Source: Gammaproteobacteria bacterium
GTDB taxonomy: Bacteria; Pseudomonadota; Gammaproteobacteria; Pseudomonadales; Cellvibrionaceae
Assembly (NCBI GenBank): GCA_021151625.1
Contig: JAGKWY010000043.1
Span: 1 to 34,569, forward strand
Length of the DNA stretch: 34,569 bases
Reading direction: 5' to 3'
Below are positions 8,334 to 16,326 of this stretch, piece after piece; the stretch's first letter is position 1; every line of letters begins with the position of its first letter. Under the pieces are notes generated by a model that was not told the origin of the DNA, did not search any database, and saw only the letters and a program-made list of their open reading frames with translations. The translations under genes and the position numbers were made by a program.

Positions 8334-8418
8334 CTTAATCGTTTGAGTATAGGAGACTTTAACGCCGCTGCTGGCCGCTCTGTTACACTGCAGGCGACCT
8401 GACTCGCACTTTCATTAA

Positions 8419-9036
8419 ATGATCTCTATCGAACAACTCTGGCTGTTTATCACCCTCACCTTTATCGTCTCGGCTAGCCCGGGGCCGGTGATGCTGTCAT
8501 GCATGGCGGATGCAGGTCGCTTTGGTTTTGCCAAATCCATCTTCACCATGCTCGGCGCCAGCGCTGGCAATCTGGTGTTAATGCTCTTATCCGCCATAGG
8601 GCTGGGGTTGCTGGTCGAGCAATCGGAATGGGTGTTTAACCTGATCAAATGGGTAGGTGCCGCTTATCTGGTTTATCTCGGCATAGAACAGATCCTCGCC
8701 AAGCCCCACAACTTGCAAAAGGATGTGCCCGCGGTGCGCAGTAGCCACCTGTTCTGGAAGTCGCTGCTGGTGGCGATAACCAACCCCAAGGGGTTAATTT
8801 ACTTCGGAGCTCTCTTCCCCCAATTTATCGATATTCACCAGCCAATGCCCGCGCAGTTCACCCTGCTAACGGTCATCTTCCTGATTACCGATTTGCTCTG
8901 GATGGCAATTTACGCCCTGGGCGGCAGTGCAATTATGCGCTGGCTCAAATCCCCGCAGCACCAGCGCTGGTTTAACCGTATTTCCGGAGGCGCACTAATT
9001 GCTGCTGGCATCGCCCTGGCACTTACCCAGCTTTGA
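8419..9036 (+). CDS. LysE/RhtB-family amino acid exporter
   Basis: Inner-membrane exporter of amino acids or derivatives. 205 aa with about six hydrophobic segments. The N-terminal signature FIVSASPGPVML followed by GRFGFAKSIFTMLGASAGN is diagnostic of the LysE/RhtB family; the central SLLVAITNPKGLIYFGALFPQF is the second conserved block. Substrate is not predictable. No clear ribosome site precedes the ATG. It is transcribed away from the hypothetical gene at 7971-8333. Confidence 0.88.
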   Translation: MISIEQLWLFITLTFIVSASPGPVMLSCMADAGRFGFAKSIFTMLGASAGNLVLMLLSAIGLGLLVEQSEWVFNLIKWVGAAYLVYLGIEQILAKPHNLQKDVPAVRSSHLFWKSLLVAITNPKGLIYFGALFPQFIDIHQPMPAQFTLLTVIFLITDLLWMAIYALGGSAIMRWLKSPQHQRWFNRISGGALIAAGIALALTQL

Positions 9037-9150
9037 TCTAAACGATCAACCGCATCTGCAAAATTTTGATATAAGCAAAGAAAAAACAATTCTTTTTCAA
9101 GCCCCGCAAAAATCCCTAAGCTGCGTTCATCAACTTGTGGAGGCAGCAAC

Positions 9151-9756
9151 ATGTCCAGCGTCAATTCTTTTATCCCTCAATCATTGCGCAACCAGCCGGT
9201 ATTATTTGTGCCCGGTTTGCGCAATAGCGATGAACAGCATTGGCAGAGCCGCTGGGAGGAAAAACTCCCCAATAGCAAACGCATTGAACTCGCCGAATGG
9301 GACACGCCCGACTTGGAAAAATGGAAACAGGGGATTCGCGCGCAACTGCAAAATATCGACCAGCCAGTAGTTATTATTGCCCACAGTTTTGGCACTCTGG
9401 CGAGCGCGAGTATTGCGCAGGAATTCCCGGAAAAAATTGCCGCCTTATTTTTAGTGGCGCCGGCCGACCCGGATAAATTTCAGATAGCGGCCCAGTTGCC
9501 GCAACAACCATTACCAGTGCCGGCGCAAATTATTGCCAGCAGCAATGACCCATGGTTGACCGAAGCCAAGGCGGCTTATTGGGCCTTGCTATGGGGTACA
9601 GATTATTTGCGCTTTAAAAATGTGGGCCATATCAATAGCGCATCCAATTTAGGCGACTGGCCGGAAGGTATTGCCCAGTTACAGCGCTTATTGCGCAAGG
9701 CACAAACCAGTCGTCATTGGTTTGTGTCTGTCACACACAAAGTCGAAGCTGCTTAA
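9151..9756 (+). CDS. RBBP9/YdeN-type serine hydrolase
   Basis: Alpha/beta hydrolase of the small RBBP9-like family (201 aa). The family opening VPGLRNSDEQHWQSRW, the nucleophile elbow AHSFGT with catalytic Ser, a later Asp in SSNDPW and a terminal His in KNVGHINS complete the triad. Members are cytosolic hydrolases of mostly unknown substrate. Ribosome site GGAGG lies upstream of the ATG. Single gene. Confidence 0.87.
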   Translation: MSSVNSFIPQSLRNQPVLFVPGLRNSDEQHWQSRWEEKLPNSKRIELAEWDTPDLEKWKQGIRAQLQNIDQPVVIIAHSFGTLASASIAQEFPEKIAALFLVAPADPDKFQIAAQLPQQPLPVPAQIIASSNDPWLTEAKAAYWALLWGTDYLRFKNVGHINSASNLGDWPEGIAQLQRLLRKAQTSRHWFVSVTHKVEAA

Positions 9757-10095
9757 TTACACACGCAACCAACAATTCATCATCTACCAATGAAAATGAA
9801 TCAAGTTACAAATCGAACCGAGTCACAAATCGCGCGCAATATTTTGCGCGCGTAAAGTGAATCCAGTAAATTGCGCGGCGAGCCAAACGAGAATTATTTC
9901 GCTTGCTTGCCAACACTAATAATAATTACCTGATTACCATCGCATCCTCATTGTTGCTTTTCGTTTTACCAATCACGTTTTATGCGCCTTGATGCGCGCA
10001 AGATTCCTGACAAACAACAATACAATTCCTGACAGTTAACAGCGGTATCATTAACCCGGATGCGGTAAGACTCAGGTCTACTGGAAATCCCTTCT
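9757..10095. other. 339-base intergenic stretch
   Basis: No credible gene. It holds one perfect 9-bp hairpin (CGCGCGCAA / TTGCGCGCG, 9831-9852, loop TATT) without a T run, 75 bases after the hydrolase gene, probably ending or protecting its transcript. The remainder is AT-rich and should carry the promoter of the aminotransferase; no clear box was found. Confidence 0.5.
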
Positions 10096-11286
10096 ATGAA
10101 CAACACACCAGCATCGGCACCAACGACATCGGTACAGAACACATTCGACACCAGCTTGTTTGCCAAAACAACACACAACCCCTCTTTTGCCAGCCTTACC
10201 AAACAATTTAGCGAGATAAACGGTTTGCGCGATTACTGCATCCCGGTTAACCCTTATTTTCCGCCACAAGAAGTGATGGATAAATTGCAGGAGCGTATTG
10301 CCTTTGCGTTGAAATACTACCCAGGCTCCAACGAAAGTATCGCCGAAAATATTGCGCAGTTTTCCGGTATCGATAACCCCAAAACAATTATTGCAGGCAA
10401 CGGCTCTACCGAAATTATTTCCTGGTTAAATTCGCTATTTATTCAAGACAGCTTATTTGTACCTGTGCCTTCCTTTGGCCGCTGGATTGAAGAGCCGCAA
10501 GGCCTGGGCATTGAATTGCACACCTATCGCTATGAGGATGCACAGAATCAATACGCCTCGCCTGAAACCTTAGTTGCCGAGGTTAAAAAATCCGGCGCAC
10601 GCAACCTGGTGATTTGCAACCCCAACAATCCCACCGGTTCTATTTTGTCGCGCGCGCAAATTTTGCAAGTCATTGAAGCCTTGCCAGAACTGGATAATAT
10701 TATTATCGATGAATCTTTTATCGACTTTTCCGGCGAAGAACCGCCCAGCATCAAAAATGATGTGGCTAATTATCACAATGCCTGGGTGTTAAAAAGCCTG
10801 GGGAAAAATGTTGGCCTGCATGGATTGCGCATGGGTTTTGCGATCAGCAACGAAACCAACATTGCCAAAATGCGCAAGCACCTGCCCTATTGGAATGTAA
10901 ACGGCATTACCGAAATGCTGTTGCACTTAATTAAAGACGAGCATCAGGCGTATCACGACAGCCGTTTGAAAACCATTGCCGATGCAATTTATTTATCCGA
11001 GCGCTTTGAAGAACTGCCGGAGTTTACTGTTTACCCAACTCACTCCAATTTTATCTTCGTTAAATTGCACGATGAGATTAATGGCACCGAATTGCGCGAC
11101 CGCATGTTGCAAGACCACGGTTGTTTTATTCGCAACTGCGGCAACAAACTGGGTTCCAGCGAACAGTATTTCCGTATCGCCGCGCGCCCGGCGGAGGATG
11201 TGAATCACTTGGTGGCGGCGTTTAAACAAGAGCTGTCCATCCTGCGCAATATCAACAACAGCCAAACACAATCAGAGATTGTGTAA
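10096..11286 (+). CDS. PLP-dependent aminotransferase, HisC-like
   Basis: Fold-type I class I/II aminotransferase of 396 aa, closest in pattern to histidinol-phosphate aminotransferases and CobD-like enzymes. It shows GNGSTEIISW (phosphate cup), CNPNNPTGS, the Asp of IIIDESFIDF, and the Schiff-base Lys in LKSLGKNVGLHGLRMGF. A C-terminal RIAARPAEDVNHLV supplies the Arg that binds the substrate carboxylate. An N-terminal extension of about 30 residues (TPASAPTTSVQNT) precedes the core. It is not near his or cob genes, so the substrate is open. Confidence 0.8.
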   Translation: MNNTPASAPTTSVQNTFDTSLFAKTTHNPSFASLTKQFSEINGLRDYCIPVNPYFPPQEVMDKLQERIAFALKYYPGSNESIAENIAQFSGIDNPKTIIAGNGSTEIISWLNSLFIQDSLFVPVPSFGRWIEEPQGLGIELHTYRYEDAQNQYASPETLVAEVKKSGARNLVICNPNNPTGSILSRAQILQVIEALPELDNIIIDESFIDFSGEEPPSIKNDVANYHNAWVLKSLGKNVGLHGLRMGFAISNETNIAKMRKHLPYWNVNGITEMLLHLIKDEHQAYHDSRLKTIADAIYLSERFEELPEFTVYPTHSNFIFVKLHDEINGTELRDRMLQDHGCFIRNCGNKLGSSEQYFRIAARPAEDVNHLVAAFKQELSILRNINNSQTQSEIV

Positions 11287-11450
11287 CACTCACGCCCCCA
11301 TAGAGCGTCACCATCAAAAGGGGGCGCTCGCCGCCCCTACAGAGTTATGCACAACTTGTCTCTCGGAGTTATTGGGGTTATAGTGAGCTATCAACGTCAG
11401 GTATAGGTTAGGGCCAACACTAACAAGGAAGACCTCACGAAATAGCGGGG

Positions 11451-11642
11451 ATGCATAAGGTGAAATCATTAGATCTAATCAAATTGCTAGAAAACGACGG
11501 CTGGGTGATTGTGCGAATTAATGGCAGTCACCACATCATGAAACATCCGACTAAAGCCGGAACCCTATCAGTACCGCATCCCAAAAAAGAGTTAGGCATA
11601 GGTATCGTCCGACAGATAAAGAAGGACGCAGGCCTCCTCTGA
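11451..11642 (+). CDS. hicA: HicA-type mRNA interferase toxin
   Basis: 63-aa toxin with a double-stranded-RNA-binding-like fold that cleaves mRNA. The pattern LIKLLENDGWVIVRINGSHH with catalytic His in GSHH (H27) and the following HP...VPHPKKELGIGIVRQIKKDAGL is diagnostic. The ATG at 11451 is weakly supported; GTG at 11460 (VKSLDLIK) would match the usual HicA start better. The partner antitoxin follows 75 bases later. The toxin-first order is normal for HicAB. Confidence 0.92.
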   Translation: MHKVKSLDLIKLLENDGWVIVRINGSHHIMKHPTKAGTLSVPHPKKELGIGIVRQIKKDAGLL

Positions 11643-11717
11643 GGTCAACACTGTTTGTTATAGATTGTTTATTGTAGACATAGCTAATTTCACCAGACTA
11701 AAAGGGGCAGGTGAACC

Positions 11718-12134
11718 ATGTATTATCCAATCGCAATTGAACCGGGAGATAGTCAACATGCATTTGGCGTTGTAGTGCCAGATATTCCAGGCTGTTTCTC
11801 TGCAGGCGATACATTCGAAGATGCCCTGATTAATGCGAAAGAGGCAATCGAAGGTCATTTAGAAATTTTATGTGAAGATGGATTGGATATTCCGCAAGCA
11901 CGCGATGCACAAACACATATTGCTAATCCAGAATATGCAGGCTGGGTGTGGGCTCTGGTAGAAGTAGATATCACTCCATTTTTGGGCAATAGCCAAAAGG
12001 TAAATGTAACTTTGCCTGAGGTATTAATTAAACGTATTGATGACACAGTTGCGCGTCAGCCAATTTATAAAAGCAGGTCGGGTTTTTTAGCACAAGCAGC
12101 AATACATGAGTTATCTCGTACCGCAGGCCAATAA
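11718..12134 (+). CDS. hicB: HicB-type antitoxin
   Basis: 138-aa antitoxin. The N-terminal partial RNase-H-like domain (YPIAIEPGDS...FGVVVPDIPGCFSAGDTFEDALINAKEAIEGH) blocks HicA; the C-terminal part (VTLPEVLIKRIDDTVARQP...SRSGFLAQAAIHEL) looks like a ribbon-helix-helix DNA-binding domain for autoregulation. Start at 11718 has AGGTG nearby. The 75-base gap after hicA could hold a second promoter, which in known systems lets antitoxin be made alone. No attC site flanks the pair. Confidence 0.92.
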   Translation: MYYPIAIEPGDSQHAFGVVVPDIPGCFSAGDTFEDALINAKEAIEGHLEILCEDGLDIPQARDAQTHIANPEYAGWVWALVEVDITPFLGNSQKVNVTLPEVLIKRIDDTVARQPIYKSRSGFLAQAAIHELSRTAGQ

Positions 12135-12209
12135 CTGCGATTCATGTATTAATATTAAAACAAATGGAGGCGTCTTAGCGCCTCCAAAGTGAACACCACA
12201 AAAAAGGAT

Positions 12210-13772
12210 CTAGGAAACACTGGTGCGAATCAAATGATCGAATGCACCGAGTGACGCCGTAGCCCCTGCTCCCATCGCAATAATAATTTGCTTGTAGGGC
12301 ACATTGGTACAATCGCCTGCGGCAAATACACCCGGCACTGAAGTTTCACCGCGAGAATTAACTTCAATTTCACCGCGATTGGTGAGTTGCACTGTGCCTT
12401 TGAGGAAATCGGTATTGGGCAGCAAACCGATTTGCACAAAAATGCCTTCCAATTCTACTGTTGCAATTTCGTCGGTATTGCGGCTTTTGTATTTCAATGC
12501 CGTTACTTTTTGGCCATCGCCAATTACTTCCGACGTCAGGGCTTCGGTAATTACGGTAACGTTGGACAAGCTGAATAATTTGCGCTGCAACACGGCATCC
12601 GCACGTAATTTGGAATCGAATTCGATCAGGGTTACTTGCGCAACGATACCGGCCAAATCAATCGCCGCTTCCACGCCTGAATTACCACCACCAATTACTG
12701 CTACACGTTTTCCTTTAAATAAAGGGCCATCGCAGTGTGGGCAGTAGGCCACACCTTTACCGCGATATTCCTTTTCACCGGGCACATTCATCTCGCGCCA
12801 ACGGGCACCAGTGGCGAGAATTACGCTTTTACTTTTCAGACTGGCACCGCTCGCCAGTTTTACTTCCACCAGATCACCGGGATTTTCACCAGGAATAAGG
12901 TCACTGGCTTTTTGCAGGTTCATTACATCTACATCGTATTCTTTAACGTGTTGCTCCAATGCCATGGCAAGCTTGGGGCCTTCGGTTGCCTTTACCGAAA
13001 TAAAATTTTCGATACCGACAGTATCCAACACCTGGCCACCAAAACGTTCAGCAACGACACCTGTGCGGATACCTTTGCGCGCCGAATAAATCGCTGCCGC
13101 TGCACCAGCGGGGCCACCACCAATTACCAATACATCAAACGGATCTTTTTCGCTGAGGGATTTTGCATCGCGCTCAGCGGCACCCGTATCAATTTTGGCG
13201 ATAATTTCTTCCAGCGTCATACGCCCTTGACCGAAATGCTCACCATTTAAATAAATACTGGGCACAGCCATCACCTGGCGTTTATCCACTTCGCTTTGAA
13301 AGAGTGCGCCGTCAATCATGGTGGCGGAAAAATTCGGATTAAGTGCTGCCAACAAATTTACGGCTTGCACTACATCCGGACAGTTATGGCAGGAGAGCGA
13401 GACAAATACTTCAAAATGAAATTTGCCGTCAAGCGCCTTAATTTGCTCAATAGTGTTTGCATCCACTTTGGCGGGATGACCACCGGTGTGCAGCAGTGCT
13501 AACACCAGCGAGGTAAATTCATGGCCCATGGGAATTCCCGCAAACTCAATCCGCGCTGGCTCACCTTGAGCCGCAACAGAAAATGACGGGCGATAATTCG
13601 CATTGCCTTGTTCACTGAGGCTGACTTTGTCAGACAGTGTAGAAATTTCTTGCAGCAGATTTTTTAATTCCTGCGCTTTTGCACTCTCATCCAGACTCGC
13701 TACCAGTTGGATGGGGCGTTGCAGTTTTTCCAAATAGGCTTTGAGTTGGCCTTTAATCGCAGCATCTAACAT
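12210..13772 (-). CDS. ahpF: Alkyl hydroperoxide reductase subunit F
   Basis: Flavoprotein that passes electrons from NADH to the peroxiredoxin AhpC. Two N-terminal thioredoxin folds carry the CHNC redox centre; then come the FAD-binding GGGPAGAAAAIYSARKG, the second redox centre CPHCDGPLFKGK, the nucleotide site GGGNSGVEAAIDLA and the C-terminal GVFAAGDCT. I chose the ATG at 13772 (MLDAAIKGQLK) because GGAG lies 6 bases before it and the length (520 aa) then equals E. coli AhpF; an ATG 12 bases upstream is also open. It follows ahpC on the same strand across a hairpin-rich gap. Confidence 0.96.
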   Translation of the reverse strand: MLDAAIKGQLKAYLEKLQRPIQLVASLDESAKAQELKNLLQEISTLSDKVSLSEQGNANYRPSFSVAAQGEPARIEFAGIPMGHEFTSLVLALLHTGGHPAKVDANTIEQIKALDGKFHFEVFVSLSCHNCPDVVQAVNLLAALNPNFSATMIDGALFQSEVDKRQVMAVPSIYLNGEHFGQGRMTLEEIIAKIDTGAAERDAKSLSEKDPFDVLVIGGGPAGAAAAIYSARKGIRTGVVAERFGGQVLDTVGIENFISVKATEGPKLAMALEQHVKEYDVDVMNLQKASDLIPGENPGDLVEVKLASGASLKSKSVILATGARWREMNVPGEKEYRGKGVAYCPHCDGPLFKGKRVAVIGGGNSGVEAAIDLAGIVAQVTLIEFDSKLRADAVLQRKLFSLSNVTVITEALTSEVIGDGQKVTALKYKSRNTDEIATVELEGIFVQIGLLPNTDFLKGTVQLTNRGEIEVNSRGETSVPGVFAAGDCTNVPYKQIIIAMGAGATASLGAFDHLIRTSVS

Positions 13773-13804
13773 GGTGTTCTCCATAAGATTTAAATCTCCC
13801 CTAA

Positions 13805-13880
13805 CCCCTCTTTGGTAAAGAGGGGGAATTAATCTCCTCCCTTTGAAACGGGACGCTTAGCTAAGGGAGGCCGGGAGGGA
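13805..13880. repeat. Palindromic intergenic repeat between ahpC and ahpF
   Basis: Two stems lie side by side: CCCCTCTTT / AAAGAGGGG (9 bp, loop GGT) and CCTCCCTT / AAGGGAGG around an 18-base loop, with a flanking GGGAGGGATTT. This resembles the REP/MITE-like repeats common between gammaproteobacterial genes. It could stabilise the ahpC message or lower ahpF expression relative to ahpC. Confidence 0.6.
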
Positions 13881-13915
13881 TTTACTAACGGTTGCTTGGG
13901 CGTTTTAAAAATCGA

Positions 13916-14479
13916 TTAGATTTTTCCTACCAAGTCCAATGAAGGCGCCAGCGTTGCTTCACCTTCTTTCCACTTAGCCGGGCATACCTCACCCGGGTGA
14001 TTAGCTACGTATTGCGCCGCTTTTACTTTGCGCAAGAGTTCAGATGCATCACGGCCGATACCGCCCGCGTTTACTTCAATAATTTGAATTTTGCCTTGCG
14101 GATCAATCACAAAAGTACCGCGCTCAGCCAGACCTTCCGATTCAATCATCACCCCGAAATTGCGCGTGATAGTGCCAGTTGGATCGCCAATCATCGGGTA
14201 CTGGATCTTGCCGATGGTTTCGGAGCTGTCGTGCCAGGCTTTGTGGGTGAAGTGGGTGTCGGTGGAGACCGAGTAAATCTCTACGCCCAACTTTTGGAAC
14301 TCGGCGTAGTTGTCCGCCAGATCGCCCAGCTCGGTGGGGCAAACAAAGGTAAAGTCAGCCGGGTAGAAGAAAACAACGGACCATTTACCTTTCAAGTCGG
14401 CATCGCTCACAGGAACGAATTTGCCTTGATGGTAAGCCTGGGCGCTGAAAGGTTTGATTTCCGAGTTGATAGTAGCCAT
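13916..14479 (-). CDS. ahpC: Alkyl hydroperoxide reductase subunit C (peroxiredoxin)
   Basis: Typical 2-Cys peroxiredoxin of 187 aa that reduces H2O2, organic hydroperoxides and peroxynitrite. The peroxidatic Cys lies in FYPADFTFVCPTELGDLADN and the resolving Cys in GEVCPAKWKEG near the C terminus; the C-terminal tail is the usual AhpC type. Ribosome site CGGAG precedes the ATG. It is the first gene of the ahpCF pair. The 160 bases upstream contain ATAG/CTAT tetramers (about 14590-14625) reminiscent of OxyR sites, but the spacing is not convincing. Confidence 0.97.
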   Translation of the reverse strand: MATINSEIKPFSAQAYHQGKFVPVSDADLKGKWSVVFFYPADFTFVCPTELGDLADNYAEFQKLGVEIYSVSTDTHFTHKAWHDSSETIGKIQYPMIGDPTGTITRNFGVMIESEGLAERGTFVIDPQGKIQIIEVNAGGIGRDASELLRKVKAAQYVANHPGEVCPAKWKEGEATLAPSLDLVGKI

Positions 14480-14640
14480 GTGTGGACTCCGGTTGTTTGA
14501 GGGTTGGGATCTGTGTTTCGTTGGGCACAGATTAGGGAGTCGGGCGCCATGGGGCTAATTGAATGTGGCCATGCAGTCCATTTGAAAAATCTATCAATAT
14601 TGTATTATTGATTTTTAATAGCTATTTTTAGGCAACAAAA

Positions 14641-14673
14641 AAGCCGCAGCCTCCATCCGGGAGACTGCGGCTT
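14641..14673 (-). terminator. Terminator of the secreted repeat protein gene
   Basis: Stem AAGCCGCAG / CTGCGGCTT with an inner CTCC/GGAG pair; on the minus strand it is followed by a run of T (the A run at 14636-14642 of the plus strand). It lies about 45 bases after the 14719-15237 stop and insulates ahpC. Confidence 0.85.
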
Positions 14674-14718
14674 TCGATGAGAGCGTTTAGTGAGCTAGCC
14701 TATACAGCAGAATCCTGT

Positions 14719-15237
14719 TTAAACGCTTCTACCGTGACGATCGATAATCAGACCACCAGCAAGGTGTTTGTCAACAATCATCCCACCAGCAACATGTCGG
14801 TCGATAATCAGACCACCACTTAACAACTTGATACCGCCGCGCTCCAGTACTGGCGACTTTTCAATCACCAAACCACCACTCAGCAACTTGATACCACCGC
14901 GCTCAAGCACCGGGGACTTCTCAAGAATCACACCACCACTCAACAGCTTGATACCACCGCGTTCCAGTACCGGGGATTTCTCAAGAATTACACCACCGGC
15001 ATCTTGTGTAGCAGAGGTCTTCTCGATGATTAAGCCACCCGCCAATTGATTTTGAACAATAATCCCTTTTTCCAAAACTACACCGCCGTTATCGACCTGA
15101 TTTTCCAGAATCACTGAACCATTAGGTGATTGATCAAAGGGTGGAGTCGCTTGTTTTTCGATAACCAGGCCGCCAGCAGCAGCAAATTGGGTAGCCAACA
15201 ACAACGCAGAAAACAGAGCAGATTTAGAGTTAAACAT
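14719..15237 (-). CDS. Secreted GG-[VLI]-[VI]-x-[EDR]-[KR] repeat protein
   Basis: 172 aa with a signal peptide (about residues 1-21, ending in FAAAGG). The mature chain is almost wholly built from short units of the type GGLVIEK, GGVILEK, GGLIIDR, GGMIVDK, spaced 10-22 residues apart. The middle has three near-identical 22-residue units (GGVILEKSPVLERGGIKLLS). Alternating hydrophobic and charged residues with glycine turns suggest a beta-solenoid or stacked-strand fibre, but this is inference and I recognise no family. There are no cysteines in the mature part. Ribosome site GAGG precedes the ATG. Its upstream region shares a conserved block with that of the M23 peptidase at 27404-28477, suggesting co-regulation. 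Confidence 0.75.
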   Translation of the reverse strand: MFNSKSALFSALLLATQFAAAGGLVIEKQATPPFDQSPNGSVILENQVDNGGVVLEKGIIVQNQLAGGLIIEKTSATQDAGGVILEKSPVLERGGIKLLSGGVILEKSPVLERGGIKLLSGGLVIEKSPVLERGGIKLLSGGLIIDRHVAGGMIVDKHLAGGLIIDRHGRSV

Positions 15238-15312
15238 GATTGCATCCTCGCAAAAAATTTCACAGTTTATTTGCCGTTACGGCAAACCAGTTTGAGTTTC
15301 CTTTCGGAAGTT

Positions 15313-15440
15313 AATGAACAGGCTTTCCTTACCATTCGCGACTCCATGTCGTTTGTTCATGTGGCCATCATAGGGAATATATTTGTCAGCAATATGCCGG
15401 GGAAAAAGAGATTTGTGGCAATTGTGTCAGGCGCGAGAAA
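15313..15440 (-). promoter_or_regulatory. Shared promoter block, copy A
   Basis: Upstream region of the repeat protein gene, clearly related to 28580-28700. Conserved parts include an inverted pair ATGAACA (about 15314-15320) and TGTTCAT (15354-15360), the stretch CCATGTCGTTTGTTCATGTG, and, read on the minus strand, a CTGACACAATTGCCACAAAT box. Between two copies of the same locus such conservation implies retained regulator sites; the regulator is unknown. Confidence 0.6.
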
Positions 15441-15487
15441 AGGAGAAGATTGGCAAACCGTCGGGTAACGGAATGTAATTCAGATTG

Positions 15488-15665
15488 GTACGAAAGGTTG
15501 CTATGGTCTTTACTTGGCTTTTCTGCGCTTCGGCTCATAATGCAAACCGTTAAGCAAGGTACACCTCGTAGGTTGGCGGTGAGCTTGCGAACCCCAACAG
15601 GTGGTCAGACAGGGACGCCCAAAGCGGACAGTCAGCAAAATGAGCGCGGCAACTAATTGAGATAG
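15488..15665 (+). ncRNA. Candidate structured RNA, copy A
   Basis: No ORF of substance. It aligns with 28715-28907 by blocks: CGAAA then GCTATGGTC (15500-15508), a stem region, ACCCCAACAGG (15591-15601) and an AATGAGC..CGGCAACTAATTGAGAT 3' block. Between the blocks the bases differ but pairing is kept: GCAAG/CTTGC here (15554-15558 with 15584-15588) corresponds to CTGCC/GGCAG in copy B. The ends of the RNA and its promoter are not defined, and I could not match it to a known RNA class. Confidence 0.45.
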
Positions 15666-15838
15666 TTTGTACCACATAACTCCACAATTAATTCGGAATT
15701 ACAGTTAAGCCGTTGATTTAATACCATCTAAAACCAATGCAAGCTCAGCCATTTTTTTGGGGTTATACAGCAGCACTCCTAAATAGTTGGAATAACCTTC
15801 TGCGGGTTATATAGTTGGTGGAATTTAATAAACTGTTA
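15650..15838 (+). other. AT-rich nested-repeat tail at the cassette entry point, copy A
   Basis: Nested inverted repeats: CAACTAATT (15650-15658) with AAATAGTTG (15781-15789), and ATAACTCC (15676-15683) with GGGGTTAT (15759-15766), followed by an AATAACC/GGGTTAT hairpin and TTTAATAAACTGTTA. It ends at GTTA (15835-15838), where the first cassette begins. Several GTTA-type motifs recall the repeated integrase-binding cores of attI sites. This is inference; no integrase gene is in the window. Confidence 0.45.
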
Positions 15839-15862
15839 TGAAAATCAGATAGGGAGAGGTTA

Positions 15863-16150
15863 GTGTTAATTCAAGAGCATGATAAAGAGAGCGGAATAGA
15901 GAACTGCTCATTCTGTAGTGAGGCGGATCCATCTGCAATGTGGATGGGATCAAAACCTATATTTGTATGTAGAAAGTGCGCTACTCATCATTTGCCACAA
16001 CTAATTGCTGATGCCATCGTTGGTGGAACATCTGACTACCACTTTAAAAACAAAGAAACAACACCATCAGAAATAATGCAGGAGAAAGAAATTTTAAAGA
16101 GATTTTATAGTGCGTTTAGTGGTGCATTAATTCGCAAAAACAGAATTTAA
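15863..16150 (+). CDS. Cassette protein with ClpX-type zinc finger
   Basis: 95 aa. The N-terminal half has a four-cysteine zinc finger CSFC...CRKC as in the ClpX N-terminal domain, which binds partner proteins or DNA; the C-terminal half is charged and helical (EIMQEKEILKRFYSAFSGAL). There is no AAA+ domain, so this is a stand-alone finger. The start is GTG with AGGGAGAGG just upstream. It is the first gene of cassette array A, with a full attC site after it. AT-rich compared with the surrounding housekeeping genes. Confidence 0.7.
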   Translation: MLIQEHDKESGIENCSFCSEADPSAMWMGSKPIFVCRKCATHHLPQLIADAIVGGTSDYHFKNKETTPSEIMQEKEILKRFYSAFSGALIRKNRI

Positions 16151-16175
16151 TACCTGGTCTAATTGGTTTAAATTT

Positions 16176-16304
16176 CATAACAAATCGTTGTAGGTCGCAC
16201 GCTGCGCGTGCTGGACGCTTTGTAAATTGAGGCTTTGCGCTTGACTGCGCCAATGCTCGCGCAAAACCTCAATTTACAAAGCGCCCCTAAACTAAGCGTT
16301 AGGC
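16176..16304 (+). repeat. attC site of cassette A1
   Basis: Integron recombination site: outer ATAAC (16177-16181) pairs with R' GTTAGGC (16298-16304). The arms include a long stem, GCTTTGTAAATTGAGG with its complement CCTCAATTTACAAAGC. The 129-base length and the imperfect palindrome are typical of attC sites of chromosomal integrons. Confidence 0.88.
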
Positions 16305-16326
16305 ATACAAGTAAGAAAAATACTCT

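Noticed and set aside
11451..12134. HicAB as an integron cassette
   Set aside because: No attC-like palindrome or GTTRRRY core on either side.
12735..13250. 171-aa plus-strand frame
   Set aside because: Lies wholly inside ahpF, whose reading is unambiguous.
14590..14625. OxyR binding site upstream of ahpC
   Set aside because: ATAG and CTAT tetramers are present but their spacing does not fit the four-part OxyR pattern well enough to list.
14800..14990. Regular repeats that could be a CRISPR array
   Set aside because: The units are in-frame 66-base protein repeats without distinct spacers.
14768..15049. Plus-strand frame with repeated LIPPRSSTGDF
   Set aside because: Mirror image of the repeat protein on the minus strand, which has a signal peptide, ribosome site and terminator.
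15480..15840. Group II intron or IS200/IS605-type element
   Set aside because: No reverse transcriptase, transposase or intron domain V pattern; the two copies have no common left boundary of the kind an element would have.
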